A stretch of 64,000 bases of DNA from Xylocopa sonorina (taxonomy: Eukaryota; Arthropoda; Insecta; Hymenoptera; Apidae): contig NW_027490147.1 of the NCBI RefSeq assembly GCF_050948175.1, forward strand, positions 744,001 to 808,000. Reading direction: 5' to 3'. Of this stretch, positions 36,206 to 50,400 are shown piece by piece. Position 1 is the first letter of the stretch. Every line of letters starts with the position of its first letter. The translations under genes and the position numbers were made by a program. The notes below the pieces were generated by a model. That model was not told where the DNA came from. It saw only the letters and a list, made by a program, of their open reading frames with translations, and did not search any database.

Positions 36206-37479
36206 AGTTCCGAGAGGGAGATAATATTCCCACCCAGAGATAGGGATGGACCGTGGGACTTAGAAAATTTTCGCCACGAAAAAATTCAATCGCGTTCATT
36301 CGCTACTTTCTCGTTAATTAAACCGTTGACCTGTAAATTTTTTTGAAAAACCTTAATAAAACCTATTGATTGCACTTACCATCGCATTGTTTAATCGAAT
36401 TAATTATTTTTAACCGTTTGGAAACGATACTTCCGGAGGGTTTTTGCGATTTTTGGATAATTTTTAGTTATAAACAAATAGTTTTTTTTCATAATATTAC
36501 TTAATTTAATAGTAGCAATCAATCGTACGTGTTAGATTTTCGATATTTCTTTTCTTTCGTTTTTTTGAATTTTGCAACTGCTTTTTTTCTATGTTCCGAT
36601 CGATTAAATTTTGTTATATTTTGAAAATACGTTTATTCATCAATGTCTAATAGGTCTACACAATCTCCGTGCATAAAAGTTCAACGTTAATAGGACTTTA
36701 TACTTGTGTTCGCCGCGCGATTAAGTTACAACGGTCTCTCCGGACGATCCGTTGCCGCGCAAGTTTACCACCGTAAGCGCCCGTGCGTTAGCCTGCGCGG
36801 CGCCGGCCTACCGACCGGTCGTTTCGTATCTGTAAGGAGACTCGCCGGCTCGAGCCGGGCGTCCAGAGTAGCGCTCAGGCCCGTGGCTATTCTATGACTT
36901 CGGTTGAGAAGCAGTCCTCGAGAATACGTTCTCGACTGCTCTGTGCCGTGTCGGTGATCGAATTTTTCTCCACACTGCATGGCCACGGGTCGGAGTCTTT
37001 GACCGAATGTCCCATATGTGGCGAGCGTCGTAAGGCGGTGTTAGTGACCTTTTATGCGAGTTTTTCAAACTCGGGTATAAATTGTACCACCCTTGCATCA
37101 ATTCTGGAACTTTAGAATCCGAGTTCTCGGACTAACAAATTTTAAAAATAACGAAATAAAAAAATGGACGTGACAAAGTGTACGAATTGTCCAGTACGCT
37201 AAGAGAGCGTGGATTTATATATTCCTATCTAGTCTCCAAAAAGCTAAAATGCTAAAGTGCTAAAATACAGGAAAAGCCCGAATAATATAAGTTGACCATA
37301 ACACTAAAACATATATATAACGCAAAGAACCATAAAAATGAAACCGTCCGAACGAAAATTTCCTGAACACGAACCCATTAAGGGGACGGATGGTACATGG
37401 CATTTACGACACAAATATGTTGTTGCAGCCAGAACAGGCTCGATACGAACTTCCAAAAGGTGTCCCGTGTCGATTGCCT

Positions 37480-37930
37480 AGCGCGCACTTTATACGCGCC
37501 AGTTCGCCTACAATAGGCGAGATGTACGCCCTTGCCCATCGTCGATGCCCAGCATGTTTTCGTAAGAGATGATAGTAAAGGTCTAAGAGAGATATTATTC
37601 AGCGTGACGCGATTGTCCGCGCTTCCTCGTTTGGATGACCAGCATGTTCTCTGTACGCGCTATTTTAATGCCTAGCGTGAAAAAGATGTCCGTGCTTTAA
37701 GCGATCATTAACTGCTCAGCGTGAAAATTGCATACGCGCATGCATCGCCGATGCCCAGCATGTTCTCGCAAGAGATGTCCGTGCTATAGACGATTAAAGG
37801 TATATATCTCTCGAAAAATCAGCGTGAAAATTGTATACGCGCTTCCTCGTTGATGCACGTTGATGGTCTCGCGAGAGATCTCCGTGCGGTAGACGATGTA
37901 TATTTCAGCGCGGAGTGTATACGCGCTTTT
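37480..37930 (+). repeat. IGS degenerate repeats, about 110 bp
   Basis: Repeated modules GATGCCCAGCATGTTCTCG, AGAGATGTCCGTGC, CAGCGTGAAAATTG and TACGCGCTTCCTCGTTG recur about four times in slightly varied order. Such subrepeats are common upstream of the rRNA promoter in insects and may act as spacer enhancers. Confidence 0.65.
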
Positions 37931-38203
37931 TCAAACGGTTCAGTTGGAAGGCATATAAGATCTTTTACATTGAAAACCACAACAACTGGGAACTGTACGA
38001 TTCGAGTGGAGAGTGCAATACCTCGGCGAAATTGGTTGAAGTTATGTGTTTTCGACGTAGCGTATTGGCACTGAAATGAATAATGTGCTAGAGCGAGATC
38101 CAAAAGAGATCCGTTAGCCGCATCCACTGCACTGACAATAAGAAAGTTATATGAACGATGTTCATAAATAACGAAACGGTATCGCCGTTCACGAAAGAGC
38201 GAT

Positions 38204-38209
<6 letters not shown>

Positions 38210-38297
<88 letters not shown>
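38210..38297. repeat. TA microsatellite in 5' ETS
   Basis: About 85 bp of uninterrupted TA dinucleotides, 135 bp upstream of 18S. An open frame across it is an artefact. Confidence 0.95.
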
Positions 38298-38430
38298 TAC
38301 ATATAATATATTACTTTTGTATCATCGATCGGTGTCTCGGGGAGAACCGACGACGTTTGGAGGAACTACTATGAATGATGACGATGGTGAGAGAAAGTAA
38401 AGAGGAGAGAGGAGTAACGAATAGTACGGT

Positions 38431-39652
38431 TCCCTGGTTGATCCTGCCAGTAGTCATATGCTTGTCTCAAAGATTAAGCCATTCATGTCTCAGTACATAC
38501 CGAACTAAGGTAAAACCGCGAATGGCTCATTAAATCAGTTATGGTTTCTTAGATTGTACACGAAATTACTTGGATAACTGTGGTAATTCTAGAGCTAATA
38601 CATGCAAATCAGAATTCCGACCAGAGATGGGAGAAATGCTTTTACTAGATCATAACCAATCGGTGGCGTGTGGTTCGTTCGTGCGTCCATCGTTCGCTTT
38701 GGTGACTCTGAATAACCCACAGCTGATCGCACGGTCATTTAGCACCGGCGACGAATCTTTCAAATGTCTGCCTTATCAACTGTAGATGGTAGGTTCCGCG
38801 CCTACCATGGTTGTAACGGGTAACGGGGAATCAGGGTTCGATTCCGGAAAGGGAGCCTGAGAAACAACTAGCACATCCAAGGAAGGCAGCAGGCGCGCAA
38901 ATTACCCACTCCCGGCACGAGGAGATGGTGACGAAAAATAACGATACGGGACTCATCCGAGGCCCCGTAATCGGAATAAGTACACTTTAAATCCTTTAGC
39001 AAGGATCAATTGGAGGAAAAGTCTGATGCCAGCAGCCACGGCAATTCCAGCTCCAATAGCATATATTTAAGTTGTTGCGGTTAAAAAGCGCGTAGTTGAA
39101 TCTGTGTGTCACAGTGTCGGTTCACCGCTCGCGGTGTTTAACTGGCATTATGTGATACGTCCTACCGGTAGGCTTAGCTCCTTCGGGGGCGGTCCAACAG
39201 ACATCCCATCGCGATGCTCTTCACTGAGTGTCGAGGTGGGCCGGTACGTTTACTTTGAATAAATTAGAGTGCTTAAAGCAGGCTATCTTGGCCTGAATAC
39301 TATGTGCATGGAATAATGGAATAGGACCCCGGTTCTATTTTGTTGATTTCCGGAACCCCGAGGTAATAATTAATAGGGACAAATAGGGGCATTCGTATTG
39401 AGACGTTAGAGGTGAAATTCTTGGATCGTCGCAAGACGGAGTAAAGCGAAAGTATTTGCCAAAAATGTTTTCATTAATCAAGAACGCAAGTTAGAGGTTC
39501 GAAGGCGATTAAATACCGCCCTAGTTCTAACCATAAACGATGCCAACCAGCGATCCGCCGATGTTCCTCCGATGACTCGGCGGGCAGCTTCCGAGAAACC
39601 AAAATTTTTGGGTTCCGGGGGAAGTATGGTTGCAAAGCTGAAACTTAAAGGT

Positions 39653-39685
<33 letters not shown>

Positions 39686-40362
39686 GCGGCTTAATTTGAC
39701 TCAACACGGGAAACCACACCAGGCCAAGACACCGGAAGGATTGACAGATTGAGAGCTCTTTCTTGATTCGGTGGGTGGTGGTGCATGGCCGTTCTTAGTT
39801 GGTGGAGCGATTTGTCTGGTTAATTCCGATATGGAACGAGACTCTAGCCTGTTAAATAGACCTAACTTATGGTATCTCGAAGGCCCTCGTCTTCTGCCGG
39901 TGGGTTTTTACTATCAACGTACAAACAAATCTTCTTAGATGGACAGGCGGCTTTTAGCCGCACGAGATTGAGCAGTAACAGGTCTGTGATGACCTTAGAT
40001 GTTCTGGGCCGCACGCAGGAAGCACTGGTTCTGGCACGCACTGAAGGAATCAGCGTGTTTTCCCTGGCCGAACGACCTGGGTAACCCGTTGAACCTCCTT
40101 CGTGCTAGGGATTGTGCATGCAATTATTCTCCATGAAGGAGGAATTCCCAATAAGCGCGAGTCATAAGCTCGCGTTGATTAGGTCCCTGCCTTTTGTACA
40201 CACCGCCCATTGCTACTACCGATTGAATTATTTAGTGAGGTCTTCGGACTGGTGTGCGGCCAATGCCTCGGCATTGCCGATGTTATCGGGAAGATGACCA
40301 AACTTGAATATTCAGAGGAAGTTAAAGTCGTACCAAGGTTTCCGTAGGTGAACCTGCAGAAT
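38431..40362 (+). rRNA. 18S rRNA pseudogene
   Basis: Runs from TCCCTGGTTGATCCTGCCAG to GTTTCCGTAGGTGAACCTGC, about the full eukaryotic length. It differs from conserved insect 18S at many sites, mostly C-to-T or G-to-A. The 530-loop reads GCCAGCAGCCACGGCAATTC instead of GCCAGCAGCCGCGGTAATTC (39028-39046). The decoding-site strand reads CACCGCCCATTGCTAC instead of CACCGCCCGTCGCTAC (40201-40216). These positions are essentially invariant, so the gene is dead. The last 12 or so bases (GGAAGGATCATTA) are missing here; a mutated version may lie at 41368. Confidence 0.93.
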
Positions 40363-40363
40363 A

Positions 40364-40384
40364 TATATATATATATATATATAT
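40364..40384. repeat. TA microsatellite at the broken 18S 3' end
   Basis: Short TA run between the truncated 18S end and the LTR-like copy. Confidence 0.9.
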
Positions 40385-40933
40385 TGTGACGGGTTTTCCC
40401 GTTACAATCCGCAAGAAAGGGGGGAGATCGAAACAATAATAAAGGGGTATACGGAAGTTTAATCCGGGGTACAGAATATCGGAGTACAAAATATCCACGT
40501 GGTATGATCGTCGATGAATTCGCCAACGCCAAATACAAAACAGAGAATTTTCTATCCAGTGAGTATTTCGTAACTGCGAGGCGGGGACTTTTTGGGCGCC
40601 AGCTACTCAAGGAGTAGCGAAAACTATTAGACCACGCAACCCGGGCGAGATAACCCTCGAACTTTCGAAATACTCTATAGCTCGACTACTCCTAGCCGAG
40701 TGCGCAAATTAGGGTCGCGGGATACTGAACTCACGGCTTCTTTCTAGATTGCCTCGTCGCGGTATTACAAAAGGGTATACGACACGCCGCGAATGACCGG
40801 GGATCACCACCCGTTATACGATACAAAATTACAATACGCAATATCACAAATGCGACAGGGAACAAAATGGGACGCTTTAGCGTATAAGGACTCACGTTCT
40901 CGCTTCCAGCAAGTCTGCATCTCGTTCAGTCCG

Positions 40934-40991
<58 letters not shown>

Positions 40992-41239
40992 AATCGCTCC
41001 GTATGATCGCTTGCTCGGTAGCTCGCCAAATGAGTCGCTAAGAAGTAGAGGCGAAGAAGAGGATGTCTTCCTGCTGGCTAGCTCTTATATAGGTTTGCTG
41101 GGGGTCCTCGGATCCCCTTGGATCCTTCCTAGGGTTCCTTGGTGGGGTAGGGCTATGCGCGTGGGGATTGTTCGGGGCATCGAACGGTGAATTTCGGCGA
41201 TCTTCCCTGGTCGACCCCTCTGGTGTGCCCAGCGGGGGG
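40385..41239 (-). mobile_element. LTR-like repeat family, copy 1 (inverted), 18S/ITS1 boundary
   Basis: The inverted counterpart of 46440-47291 with clear base-by-base similarity. It shares a terminal hairpin (arms TGTGACGGG and CCCGTTACA around TTTT), GGCGCC within TTTTTGGGCGCCAGCTACTC, a CT/GA tract and a CTTATATAGG TATA-like box. On the minus strand the box precedes TGGCGCCCAAAAAG, which resembles a lysine-tRNA primer-binding site. The 5' third of the family sequence is replaced by CT and TA microsatellites (41247-41367). No protein is encoded. Classification as an LTR is inference. Confidence 0.7.
40938..40990. repeat. CT microsatellite
   Basis: About 50 bp of CT repeats inside LTR-like copy 1; the equivalent GA tract is at 46683-46732 in copy 2. 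Confidence 0.95.
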
Positions 41240-41240
41240 G

Positions 41241-42761
<1,521 letters not shown>

Positions 42762-42921
42762 CGCCGTCTGAACGGTGGATCACTTGACTCGTGGGTCGAT
42801 GAAGAACTCAGCTAATTGCGCGTCAACGTGTGAACTGCAGGACACATGAACATCGACATTTCGAACGCACATTGCGGTCCACGAATACAATTCTTAAGCC
42901 ACGCCTGGCTGAGGGTCGTTC
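42762..42921 (+). rRNA. 5.8S rRNA pseudogene
   Basis: Contains the insect core ACGGTGGATCACTTGACTCG, GTCGATGAAGAACTCAGC, AATTGCGCGTCAACGTGTG, ACACATGAACATCGACATTT and CGCACATTGCGGTCCACGAA. Against the conserved sequence several sites are changed (CACTCGGCTCG to CACTTGACTCG; GAACGCAGC to GAACTCAGC; CACGGATAC to CACGAATAC). Ends are set by similarity. Confidence 0.92.
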
Positions 42922-43585
42922 ACGTAACCAAAATACTGCTTGCATTGCGTTTCGTCGAATCTTTTTACCTTACGGTGCTCGAATCTGTCCGCCGTCGTTC
43001 ATTCTCGAATTAAATTACGAACATTTCTGAGTTCGGGCGGCACCGAGAAAGGGAGGAAGAGGAGCGATACGCGACGTACGAGCGATCGTTGGACGTTCGT
43101 CCGAGTCGTTTGTGGCCGCGCCGAGGCAATCTGCGATTGGCAACGTGTGTGCGCGTGCGGCGTACGTAAACGTATTCACGGAACTCGACGGTGTGGCGAT
43201 CACGAACTCGCGTGAGTTCTTCGTGGCGTCGTGAGTCGTCCGTTAATCGGACGACCGCTCACGGCAACCGCTTCGTGATTCGATCGCCGATTTTGTTCCG
43301 CGATCCGAATTCGCACACCCGCCACACGCATCGCCTTCGCCTGCCTTTAGTGCACGATACGAATATGCCGCGCGCTCGACATCGTTTAAAATGAAATTTT
43401 TTTCATGCCGCAAGACCGAGTGAAAATTTTTGGTCGGGAGAGAAGAGATATACAAGAGAGGGCGACATCGTCGTAACGCGAGGAACGATGATGTGCATCC
43501 GATCGCTCATACGTACGAATCTCTTTACCTTCTCTCTGTAAGCGTGCTCGATGGCAGGAATGAATTTCGTGCGTCACGTAGAGAT
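42922..43585 (+). other. ITS2
   Basis: GC-rich spacer between 5.8S and the 28S 5' end, with no gene. Short open frames on both strands reflect low stop density only. Confidence 0.85.
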
Positions 43586-43606
43586 GACCTCAGAATAGGT
43601 GAGATT

Positions 43607-43641
<35 letters not shown>

Positions 43642-44390
43642 TAGGAAACTAACCAGGATTTCTTTAGTAGCTGCGAGTGAACAAGAATGAGCCCAGCATT
43701 GAATCCCGCGGTTCCGCCACTGGGAAATGTAGTGTTCGGGAGAATCCGTTTATTCCGAGACATCGAACCGCGTCCAAGACCATCTTGAATGTGGCCATTT
43801 ACCCACAGAGGGTGCCAGGCCCGTAGCGACCGGTACGCGTTTCGGGAGGATCTCTCCTTAGAGTCGGGTTGCTTGAGAGTGCAGCCCTAAGTGGGTGTTA
43901 AACTCCATCTAAGGCTAAATACGACCACGAGACCGATAGCGAACAAGTACCATGAGGGAAAGATGAAAAGAACTTGGAAGAAAGATTTCAAGAGGACGTG
44001 AAACCGTTCAGGGGTAAACCTGAGAAACCCAAAGGATCGAATGGAGTGATTCATCGACGACGACACTGGCTCCCGATGGCGCGCGCTGCCCCGATGGTAC
44101 CCTCGCGGTTCCACAGCGAGCGGTACGTCGTCATCGGCGAACGTTCCGGTGATGTAGTCGTGCACTTTTCCTCTAGTAGAACGTCGCGACCCGTTGCGCA
44201 TCGACCTACGGCCCGAGTGGACGCCTGTGGCGTCGCAATCTTCTAGCCTGCCGCAAGCTCGATCAGACTACCCGGTGGTACGGACTTCGCACCGTCGCCG
44301 AGCCTGCCCAGCAGTTAGCAAACGGTGCCACGACTGCCTTGGTCTCGAGGTTCCTTGAAATGGGGAGCAGTCCCCATTCTGGTGACGGGC
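43586..44390 (+). rRNA. 28S rRNA pseudogene, 5' segment
   Basis: Starts GACCTCAGAATAGGTGAGAT (normally GACCTCAGAACAGGCGGGAC) and contains CTGAATTTAAGCATATTACT, GAATCCCGCGGTTCCGCC, GGGAAAGATGAAAAGAACTT and GTGAAACCGTTCAGGGGTAA. It then runs into the variable D2 region and is lost near 44390. The remainder of 28S up to the point where 22253 begins is absent from the window. Many transitions confirm decay. Confidence 0.9.
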
Positions 44391-44576
44391 TACGGCTTCT
44401 TCCTTCTGGACGGAGTCCTCGGTGTGAATGAGAGCGTGCACCGGCACGCGTGCGAACGGTGCTGGTTGCTGGATCTGCAGGCGTGTGCGGCAGGTTGCCT
44501 GCGTGCAGGGATTGATGCTGGAGGCGGCGATGAGGCTGATGGATGGCAGGCGCTAAGCCTGACGTCACACTACACT
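44373..44576. repeat. Dispersed repeat copy B, ending GCCTGACGTCACACTAC
   Basis: Shares blocks with 56840-57207: GTCCCCATT-GGTGACGGGCT-CGGC, GCTGGTTGC-GATCTGCAGGC, GGCAGGTTG and TGATGCTGG. Its terminal GCCTGACGTCACACTAC is identical to the end of the gypsy insertion at 7761-7777. All three copies abut satellite. It may be an LTR fragment. Confidence 0.55.
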
Positions 44577-45506
44577 CTAAAAGAATGTAAATCCTACACT
44601 TCCTTCCTACGGGATAGCGTATCTAGATGTTTACAAATCGATGCAATAGAGTACTAATGCTTCATAAAACGTGATATCGCATTTCACATCAACAGTTCAA
44701 AGCAAGTAAGTAGGTTGTAAAGCTCTATGCATCACATTATACTTATCTGCTTCTACCCTTCAAGGGAATGTGAATTCTGCAACTCCTTGCAAGGGTATAG
44801 CATTTTTAGATGTCTACGCGTCGAAGTAGTGGAGTTATAATACTCCATTCAACCAGATGTCGCATCTCGTTTCATTGTTTAATGTAAGATATAATATTCA
44901 ATTCAACGCGATATGTTTATATCTTCTACAGTTCAAAACAATGTGAACTCTACACTCCCTTGCAGAGGGATAGCGTTTTTAAATGTGTACTTTTTGAAGC
45001 AATAGGGTCCCAGTGCTTCGATGTATGTCAGTAGATTTTCAGCTCTATACATCTCATTATGCTTATCTGCTTCTACTCTTCAAAAGTATGTTTTGAATAA
45101 TGTTTTGTTAATTCTATAGTTCTATGCAACTAGATGGCTCTTTATAGTGTCTGCGCTTTAAAGCAATAGATTTATAATGCTCCATGCAATGCAATGGGAC
45201 ATCTCATTTCAGCGTATGAATGTAAGTAAGATGGAATCCTCTATGCATAGCACTATGCTTATCTGATATTATACTTCATTAGTATGTGCAGTCCACAGTT
45301 CCATGCAATAGGGTTGCGCTTTAATGGGTCTGCTTGTCAATGCAATAGAGCTCCAGTGCAGCATGCAATGCGATGGTGCAACTAATTTCAGCGTTTCGTT
45401 TTAAGTAAGCTGTATTCTTCTATGCGTACAATTATGTCTATGTGATTCTGCATTTCAAAAGAATGTGGACTCTACTTATCCATGCAACCCGATGGCGAGA
45501 TCTTAC
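44577..45506 (-). repeat. Satellite array, orientation B (subfamily II then I)
   Basis: Resumes with CTCTAAAAGAATGTAAATCC, the continuation of the subfamily II monomer broken at 22250 (about 25 bp lost). It changes to subfamily I after about 45040 and ends near 45506, where LTR-like copy 3 starts. Confidence 0.87.
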
Positions 45507-45924
45507 TCGCTAAAGCGCCCAATTTTCATGCCGCATTTCTTGCATCGCATATTGTATATTATATCTTATTTCGTGTAGCGGTTCGTGATACCCGGTCATT
45601 CGCGGCGTGTTGCGTAGTTTCCCGTACCCCTTGTTAGTTAGGCTCACATCGTGACCATAAATAACGAAGCCGTGAATTCAGTATACCGCGACCCGAGTGT
45701 GTGTACTCGGCTAGGCGTAGTCGAGAGGAGGATCATTTCGAAGTTTCGAGGGTTGTTTCGGCCCGGGTTTCCCGGGGTCGTGTAGTCTATTTCTTTGCTG
45801 CTTTCTGAGCAACTGGCGCCCAAAAAACTATATTCTCGCAGTATCGAAATACCTCCCCTTTCCATGATTATTTTTGCGTTCGCGAGCCCGTGAAAAGTTG
45901 TACGTGAGCGGATACCTTGTAACA
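45507..45924 (+). mobile_element. LTR-like repeat family, copy 3 (truncated)
   Basis: Begins within the family at TAAAGCGCCC and includes CGGTCATTCGCGGCGTGT, AACTGGCGCCCAAAAAAC and the end CTTGTAACA. It is aligned in the same direction as copy 2 and clearly more diverged. The left part, including GA tract and TATA box, is missing. Confidence 0.7.
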
Positions 45925-46055
45925 ATAGATCGCTTTAGATTAAAGTACGTTTTACACCTTAAAGCATTTGGATAATTAACCCCTTCGAGCTTCCCTGACT
46001 TATTGTAGATAGGTTTCCATCAAAACTGATAGGGACCATCATTTTACATAGATAT

Positions 46056-46679
46056 TGTGACGCCACAAGACTCGCTCACCCTCCCCCCCCCCCAGAAGCG
46101 ACCCAGAAGACGCCCCTTCGGCGGATAAGAAGACCGCAGGTTCGTGGACGGGCTGTGCGCCGAGGTAGCGTAACGGGCTCGACGGTGGAGGAGTCGGAAA
46201 GCGAGCAAGAGGAGACCCTGAAGCCCGAAGGATACGATGCAGAGCCCTGCAACGATAAGACCGCTGCCATAGTCCATGGAGACGAACAGGATGGTTCTCG
46301 GGTGTGAGAAGGACCTCCACCCCTCCCCTGAGCCCATGGAGAGGAAAACTTAAGATGCGCAGCGGAACTACAGGTGAGCCATGGAAAGCGCGGCGCGCGA
46401 CACGCGCCGCAGTTCAAATAATCCAGAGCACCCCCTCTAGACACACCAGAGGGGGCGATCAGAGAAGATCGCCAAAATCCACCGATCGATGCCCCGAACA
46501 ATACCGAAGCGTATAGCCCTACCCCAACAAGGAGCCCTAAGGAGGATCTAAGGGGATCCGAAGACCCCCAGCAAACCTATATAATGATCTAGCCAGCATG
46601 AAGACAGCCTCTTATTCTTCTCAACGACTTAGCGACTACTTAGCGAGCAACCGAGCAAGCGATTATACGGAGCGATTCG

Positions 46680-46733
<54 letters not shown>

Positions 46734-47291
46734 GGACTGAACGAGATCCATACTTGTTGGAAACGAGAACATGAGTCCTTATACGCTAAAGCGTCCCATT
46801 TGTTCCCTACCGCATTTGTGATGTCGCGTATTGTAATTTGTATTGTATAACGGGTGGTGATCCCCGGTCATTCGCGGCGTGTCGTATACCCTTTTGTAAT
46901 ACCGCGTCGAGGCAATCTAGAAAGAAGCCGTGAGTTCAGTATCCCGCGACCCTATATTGCGCACTCGGCTAGAAGTAGTCGAGCGAGGGAGTATTTCGAA
47001 ATTTCGAGGATTATCTTGCACCGGGTTTCCCCGGGTTGCGTGGTCTAATAGTTTTTGCTACTCCCTGAGTAGCTGGCGCCCAAAAAGTCTCCGCCTCGTA
47101 GTTACGAAATACTCGCTGGATAGGAAATTCTTTGTTCTGTATTTGGCGTTGGCGAATTCATCGACAATCATACCACGCGGATATTTTGTACCCCGATATT
47201 CTGTACCCTGGATTAAACTTCTGTATACCCCTTTATTATTGGTTCTATATACCCCCTTTTCTTGCGGATTGTAACGGGAAAACCCGTTACA
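46056..47291 (+). mobile_element. LTR-like repeat family, copy 2 (complete, with ATAT duplication)
   Basis: Starts TGTGACGCC and ends with the hairpin (arms TGTAACGGG and CCCGTTACA around AAAA), flanked by ATAT at 46052-46055 and 47292-47295. Internal landmarks are a C-tract near 46082, CCTATATAATG near 46577, a GA tract (46683-46732) and TGGCGCCCAAAAAG near 47073. TG...CA ends, a 4-bp duplication and 1.24-kb length suit a solo LTR. The primer-site-like TGGCGCCC inside it is unexplained by that model. No open frame looks real. Confidence 0.65.
46683..46732. repeat. GA microsatellite
   Basis: About 50 bp of GA repeats within LTR-like copy 2. Confidence 0.95.
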
Positions 47292-47295
47292 ATAT

Positions 47296-47490
47296 ATAGA
47301 ACACATATAGCTTTAAACGTAGAACTGAGTATTTGAGAACTTCTCTTGAAACATTGATAACGAAGAGCTCCATCGGATTTCATAGAACTTCAGAACTTAC
47401 TTGCTATGAAACGTAGGCAGATAAGGACCATTACGTTGCATAGAACTTTAGAACTTGCTTACTTCAACAAATGTTTCTATTGGCTTCGTC
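47296..47490 (+). repeat. Weak satellite-like remnant, orientation A
   Basis: Contains TTGAAACATTGATAACGAAG, TTTCATAGAACTTCAGAACT and GAAACGTAGGCAGATAAGGA, distantly like orientation-A monomers but shorter and strongly diverged. Confidence 0.5.
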
Positions 47491-50400
47491 CATTCCTTTA
47501 GAAGAGTTTTTGATAAACCACTTACTTTTCACGTTTGCAATATTTTTAAAAGTATGCGTGGTGTAATCGTTTAAGTTTTAAAATGATTACTTAGTGTTGA
47601 TTAATTATTTAGTAACTCGGTTATAAACGTGTCTGCATAAGATTTAATCCATACGTTTATAAACCTGAAATTTATGCAGTTATTTGTTAGTCACTTATTG
47701 CTCAAACGGCAAAGATTCTGACCATTTCAAAATGGTTGACTTTCATCAATTTTCTTAAAAATTGAGATACTGTCCAACTGCTTGCATTAAAGACTGTAAT
47801 CAAAGTATTCAATATATTTTACCTCTTATAGTTGAATTCTGGAATTGAAATTGAATGTTTGATTTTTCTAACTCCTGTGTAGAACATCTTTCTATTGGAA
47901 TGTTCAAGTATTTTTATATTCGTAATTATTGAAAATGTTTTGCTTGATTCTTTAATTTAATTTTTAGAATTTCCTGAAAAATATATTTTATCGTAATGAA
48001 CTATATAATTGCAATTATAATTCTTTATGTAATATTAATAACAGAGAGGTACGTATCCATTCTTGTAGTTTTGCCAAGAATATTTAATCTTACTATTTGA
48101 AATAAAGCATTGAGATTTGTTTACAATCTAATAGAATTTAATTACCTTTTGATTCAAATTCACAATGTTAATCTTCCGTAGTTCAACAATTGTGTGAGCT
48201 GTCCTCAGGAATCGCAGCTCAGTACTTATAAAATGGACGACGAACGAACAGTCTAACCAAACGTAATCAAACCGATTTTTCAATACTAATGTTATCATGT
48301 TTAACTTATCCTGCAAACTATGAAAATGCCCTTCGAACAGTGTTTATTGACTTCCTTCCACCACTGTTTACAATTCGTATGTTTCATTTACTATCAAAAC
48401 CGTAAGTATTATCGCCTTTCTTTACTTTTTGTAACCTTCCATGACTTCATGTTACAGGTCGTTGAACTCGTTTTAAAATGCTCTCTCGTATTACAGAAGA
48501 ATGAACATACCAATTCATTTTAAAAAATGAAGGTGACCTTCAAATGTCCAACATACCTCCACTTACAAAAAAACTATTTTCATCAACAGATGGGCCCTTT
48601 GTACTGCGCAACTTTATATTAGCAAAAATTACTATGAAACTTACAGTTTCGAGAATATCTGAGGTGCTGATTATTACTGTCCAATCCTGTATATTGCTAT
48701 GGATGTAGCCAACAAGAGAACGATGTACAAAGTTAAATTTAACATTGCGATGTTTATTATATTCCTTATAATATATTTGTTTTTCTGTAATTTAGCCAAA
48801 AAACAGTGTTCACAATGTCGGCAGATGCATGTATTTGCCTTAGAATTACAAGAGCCGACAATATCGAAAGTAGAATATTTCTTTACTCCGCTAACCGAAT
48901 CATTGCAAACGTTAAGAAAAGTGTATGCCTTTCAAAACTGTCAGATGTAAATTACAATACAACGTTTCCAAGAAATGGTACGTGTCATTCTTTTTTTATT
49001 TCCGTTTTTTTAATCAAAGGAAATTTAATTGAAATATCCCCAAAATTTAAAGACAAAAAAGTTATTATAATCTTACGCAACATATATGATGGTGATAAAG
49101 AATAAGTATACGGAACTGAAAATGGAAAATAGCGAGCAGAAAAAGAAACTGATAGAACTGCAAAGTAGATTGATACATCCCTCAAATAATGGTTCTACGT
49201 CAATAAAATCTGTTAAACAAAGAACTATTGCAAAAATCGGGTATAATCAATATTACTTCTGCTCAATAGCCATAATAGAATTGGACCGAAATGGATATAA
49301 AACAGACAATTACATCTATACGTTCTATTCTATGCAAAGGCAAATATTTCAAAGAGAGAAAATGTATTACTTACGAATTATTTATGTTCGCAGAGATCTT
49401 ACTAATTCAGGCTTCTTGTCTTGCAGAATTAATAATTCACTTAACACGGAAAGGGGTCGAGGAATAGTAAAAGGTTTTCATATTTCATAGCCTCACTCGA
49501 TACGTCGATCGGATCACGTAAAACATCGGACATTAATTGCACCTACACCGTCAGACCTCAAATATATAATTACAACATATTTAATAACGTTTTAATAACA
49601 TTTTTCTTATTATTTATATCTATGCCTAATAAATATATATTAATCGAATAAGTTGCTTTACCAAAGAATAAAAAAATCTGAGGATTATAAATCTGAGCAT
49701 TACATAACAAACGTGCATTACATATATAATATTACATGTAACAAAAGATGAAGACCAAAATGATCGTACATAAGGTGAATCGACAAGGCGGTCACAGATG
49801 CAGAAACGGCAAAAATTATTAATATTATTATTAACAAAATTTAAAAAGGGGGGAGTGAATATCCATATCCTTGACGATGATAAGAAACAAGTCTGCCTCG
49901 TGCACTATAATATCCCAAACAGCCAGCGATTGACACACCAATGACAACGGATAGAACGAATTCCGTGGCAGAACTATGCAAAAACTGGTCCTACGCAGCT
50001 CTCGTAACGGCATACTCTTAGTACTGGGGCGACACTCGCATCACGGTACTATTAATGCACCGCGATATAGCACACAGGCTACACGGCCGTGGCAATGACA
50101 CTATCAGCTCACCATAGCTACACGCGTGGTAGTGGCGTAGGCTGACATTTACTAATGGGAAAGCTGCTTCCTTAAAAATTATAAACGTATATGAAGAATG
50201 ATTAAACTAAGCAATTTATTTATTTTGATTCAAAAATAGATACACCGGCACCAAACAAAGACATAAAAACTCGATTTTATTATTTTCTATAAACTAGCTC
50301 GATACGGCGATTTTTTCCATAAAGTCGTTAATTACTTTATCATAAAAATATATACATTTATTTTATATATATTTTACACTGACACTCCTCGGAAGTGGCA

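Larger units (their letters stand above)
35506..38430 (+). other. rDNA intergenic spacer and 5' external transcribed spacer
   Basis: Lies between the 28S 3' end and the 18S 5' end. It holds a 113-bp hairpin repeat (35591-35795), a 58-bp repeat (36050-36200), an AT-rich middle, degenerate repeats at 37480-37930 and a TA microsatellite close to 18S. No RNA polymerase I promoter could be assigned. Short open frames have no protein-like character. Confidence 0.85.

Noticed and set aside
38431..40362. 18S taken as a functional rRNA gene
   Set aside because: Invariant 530-loop and decoding-site bases are changed and the 3' terminus is missing.
42830..43577. Open frames across 5.8S and ITS2
   Set aside because: They overlap a recognised rRNA and GC-rich spacer with few stops; nothing protein-like.
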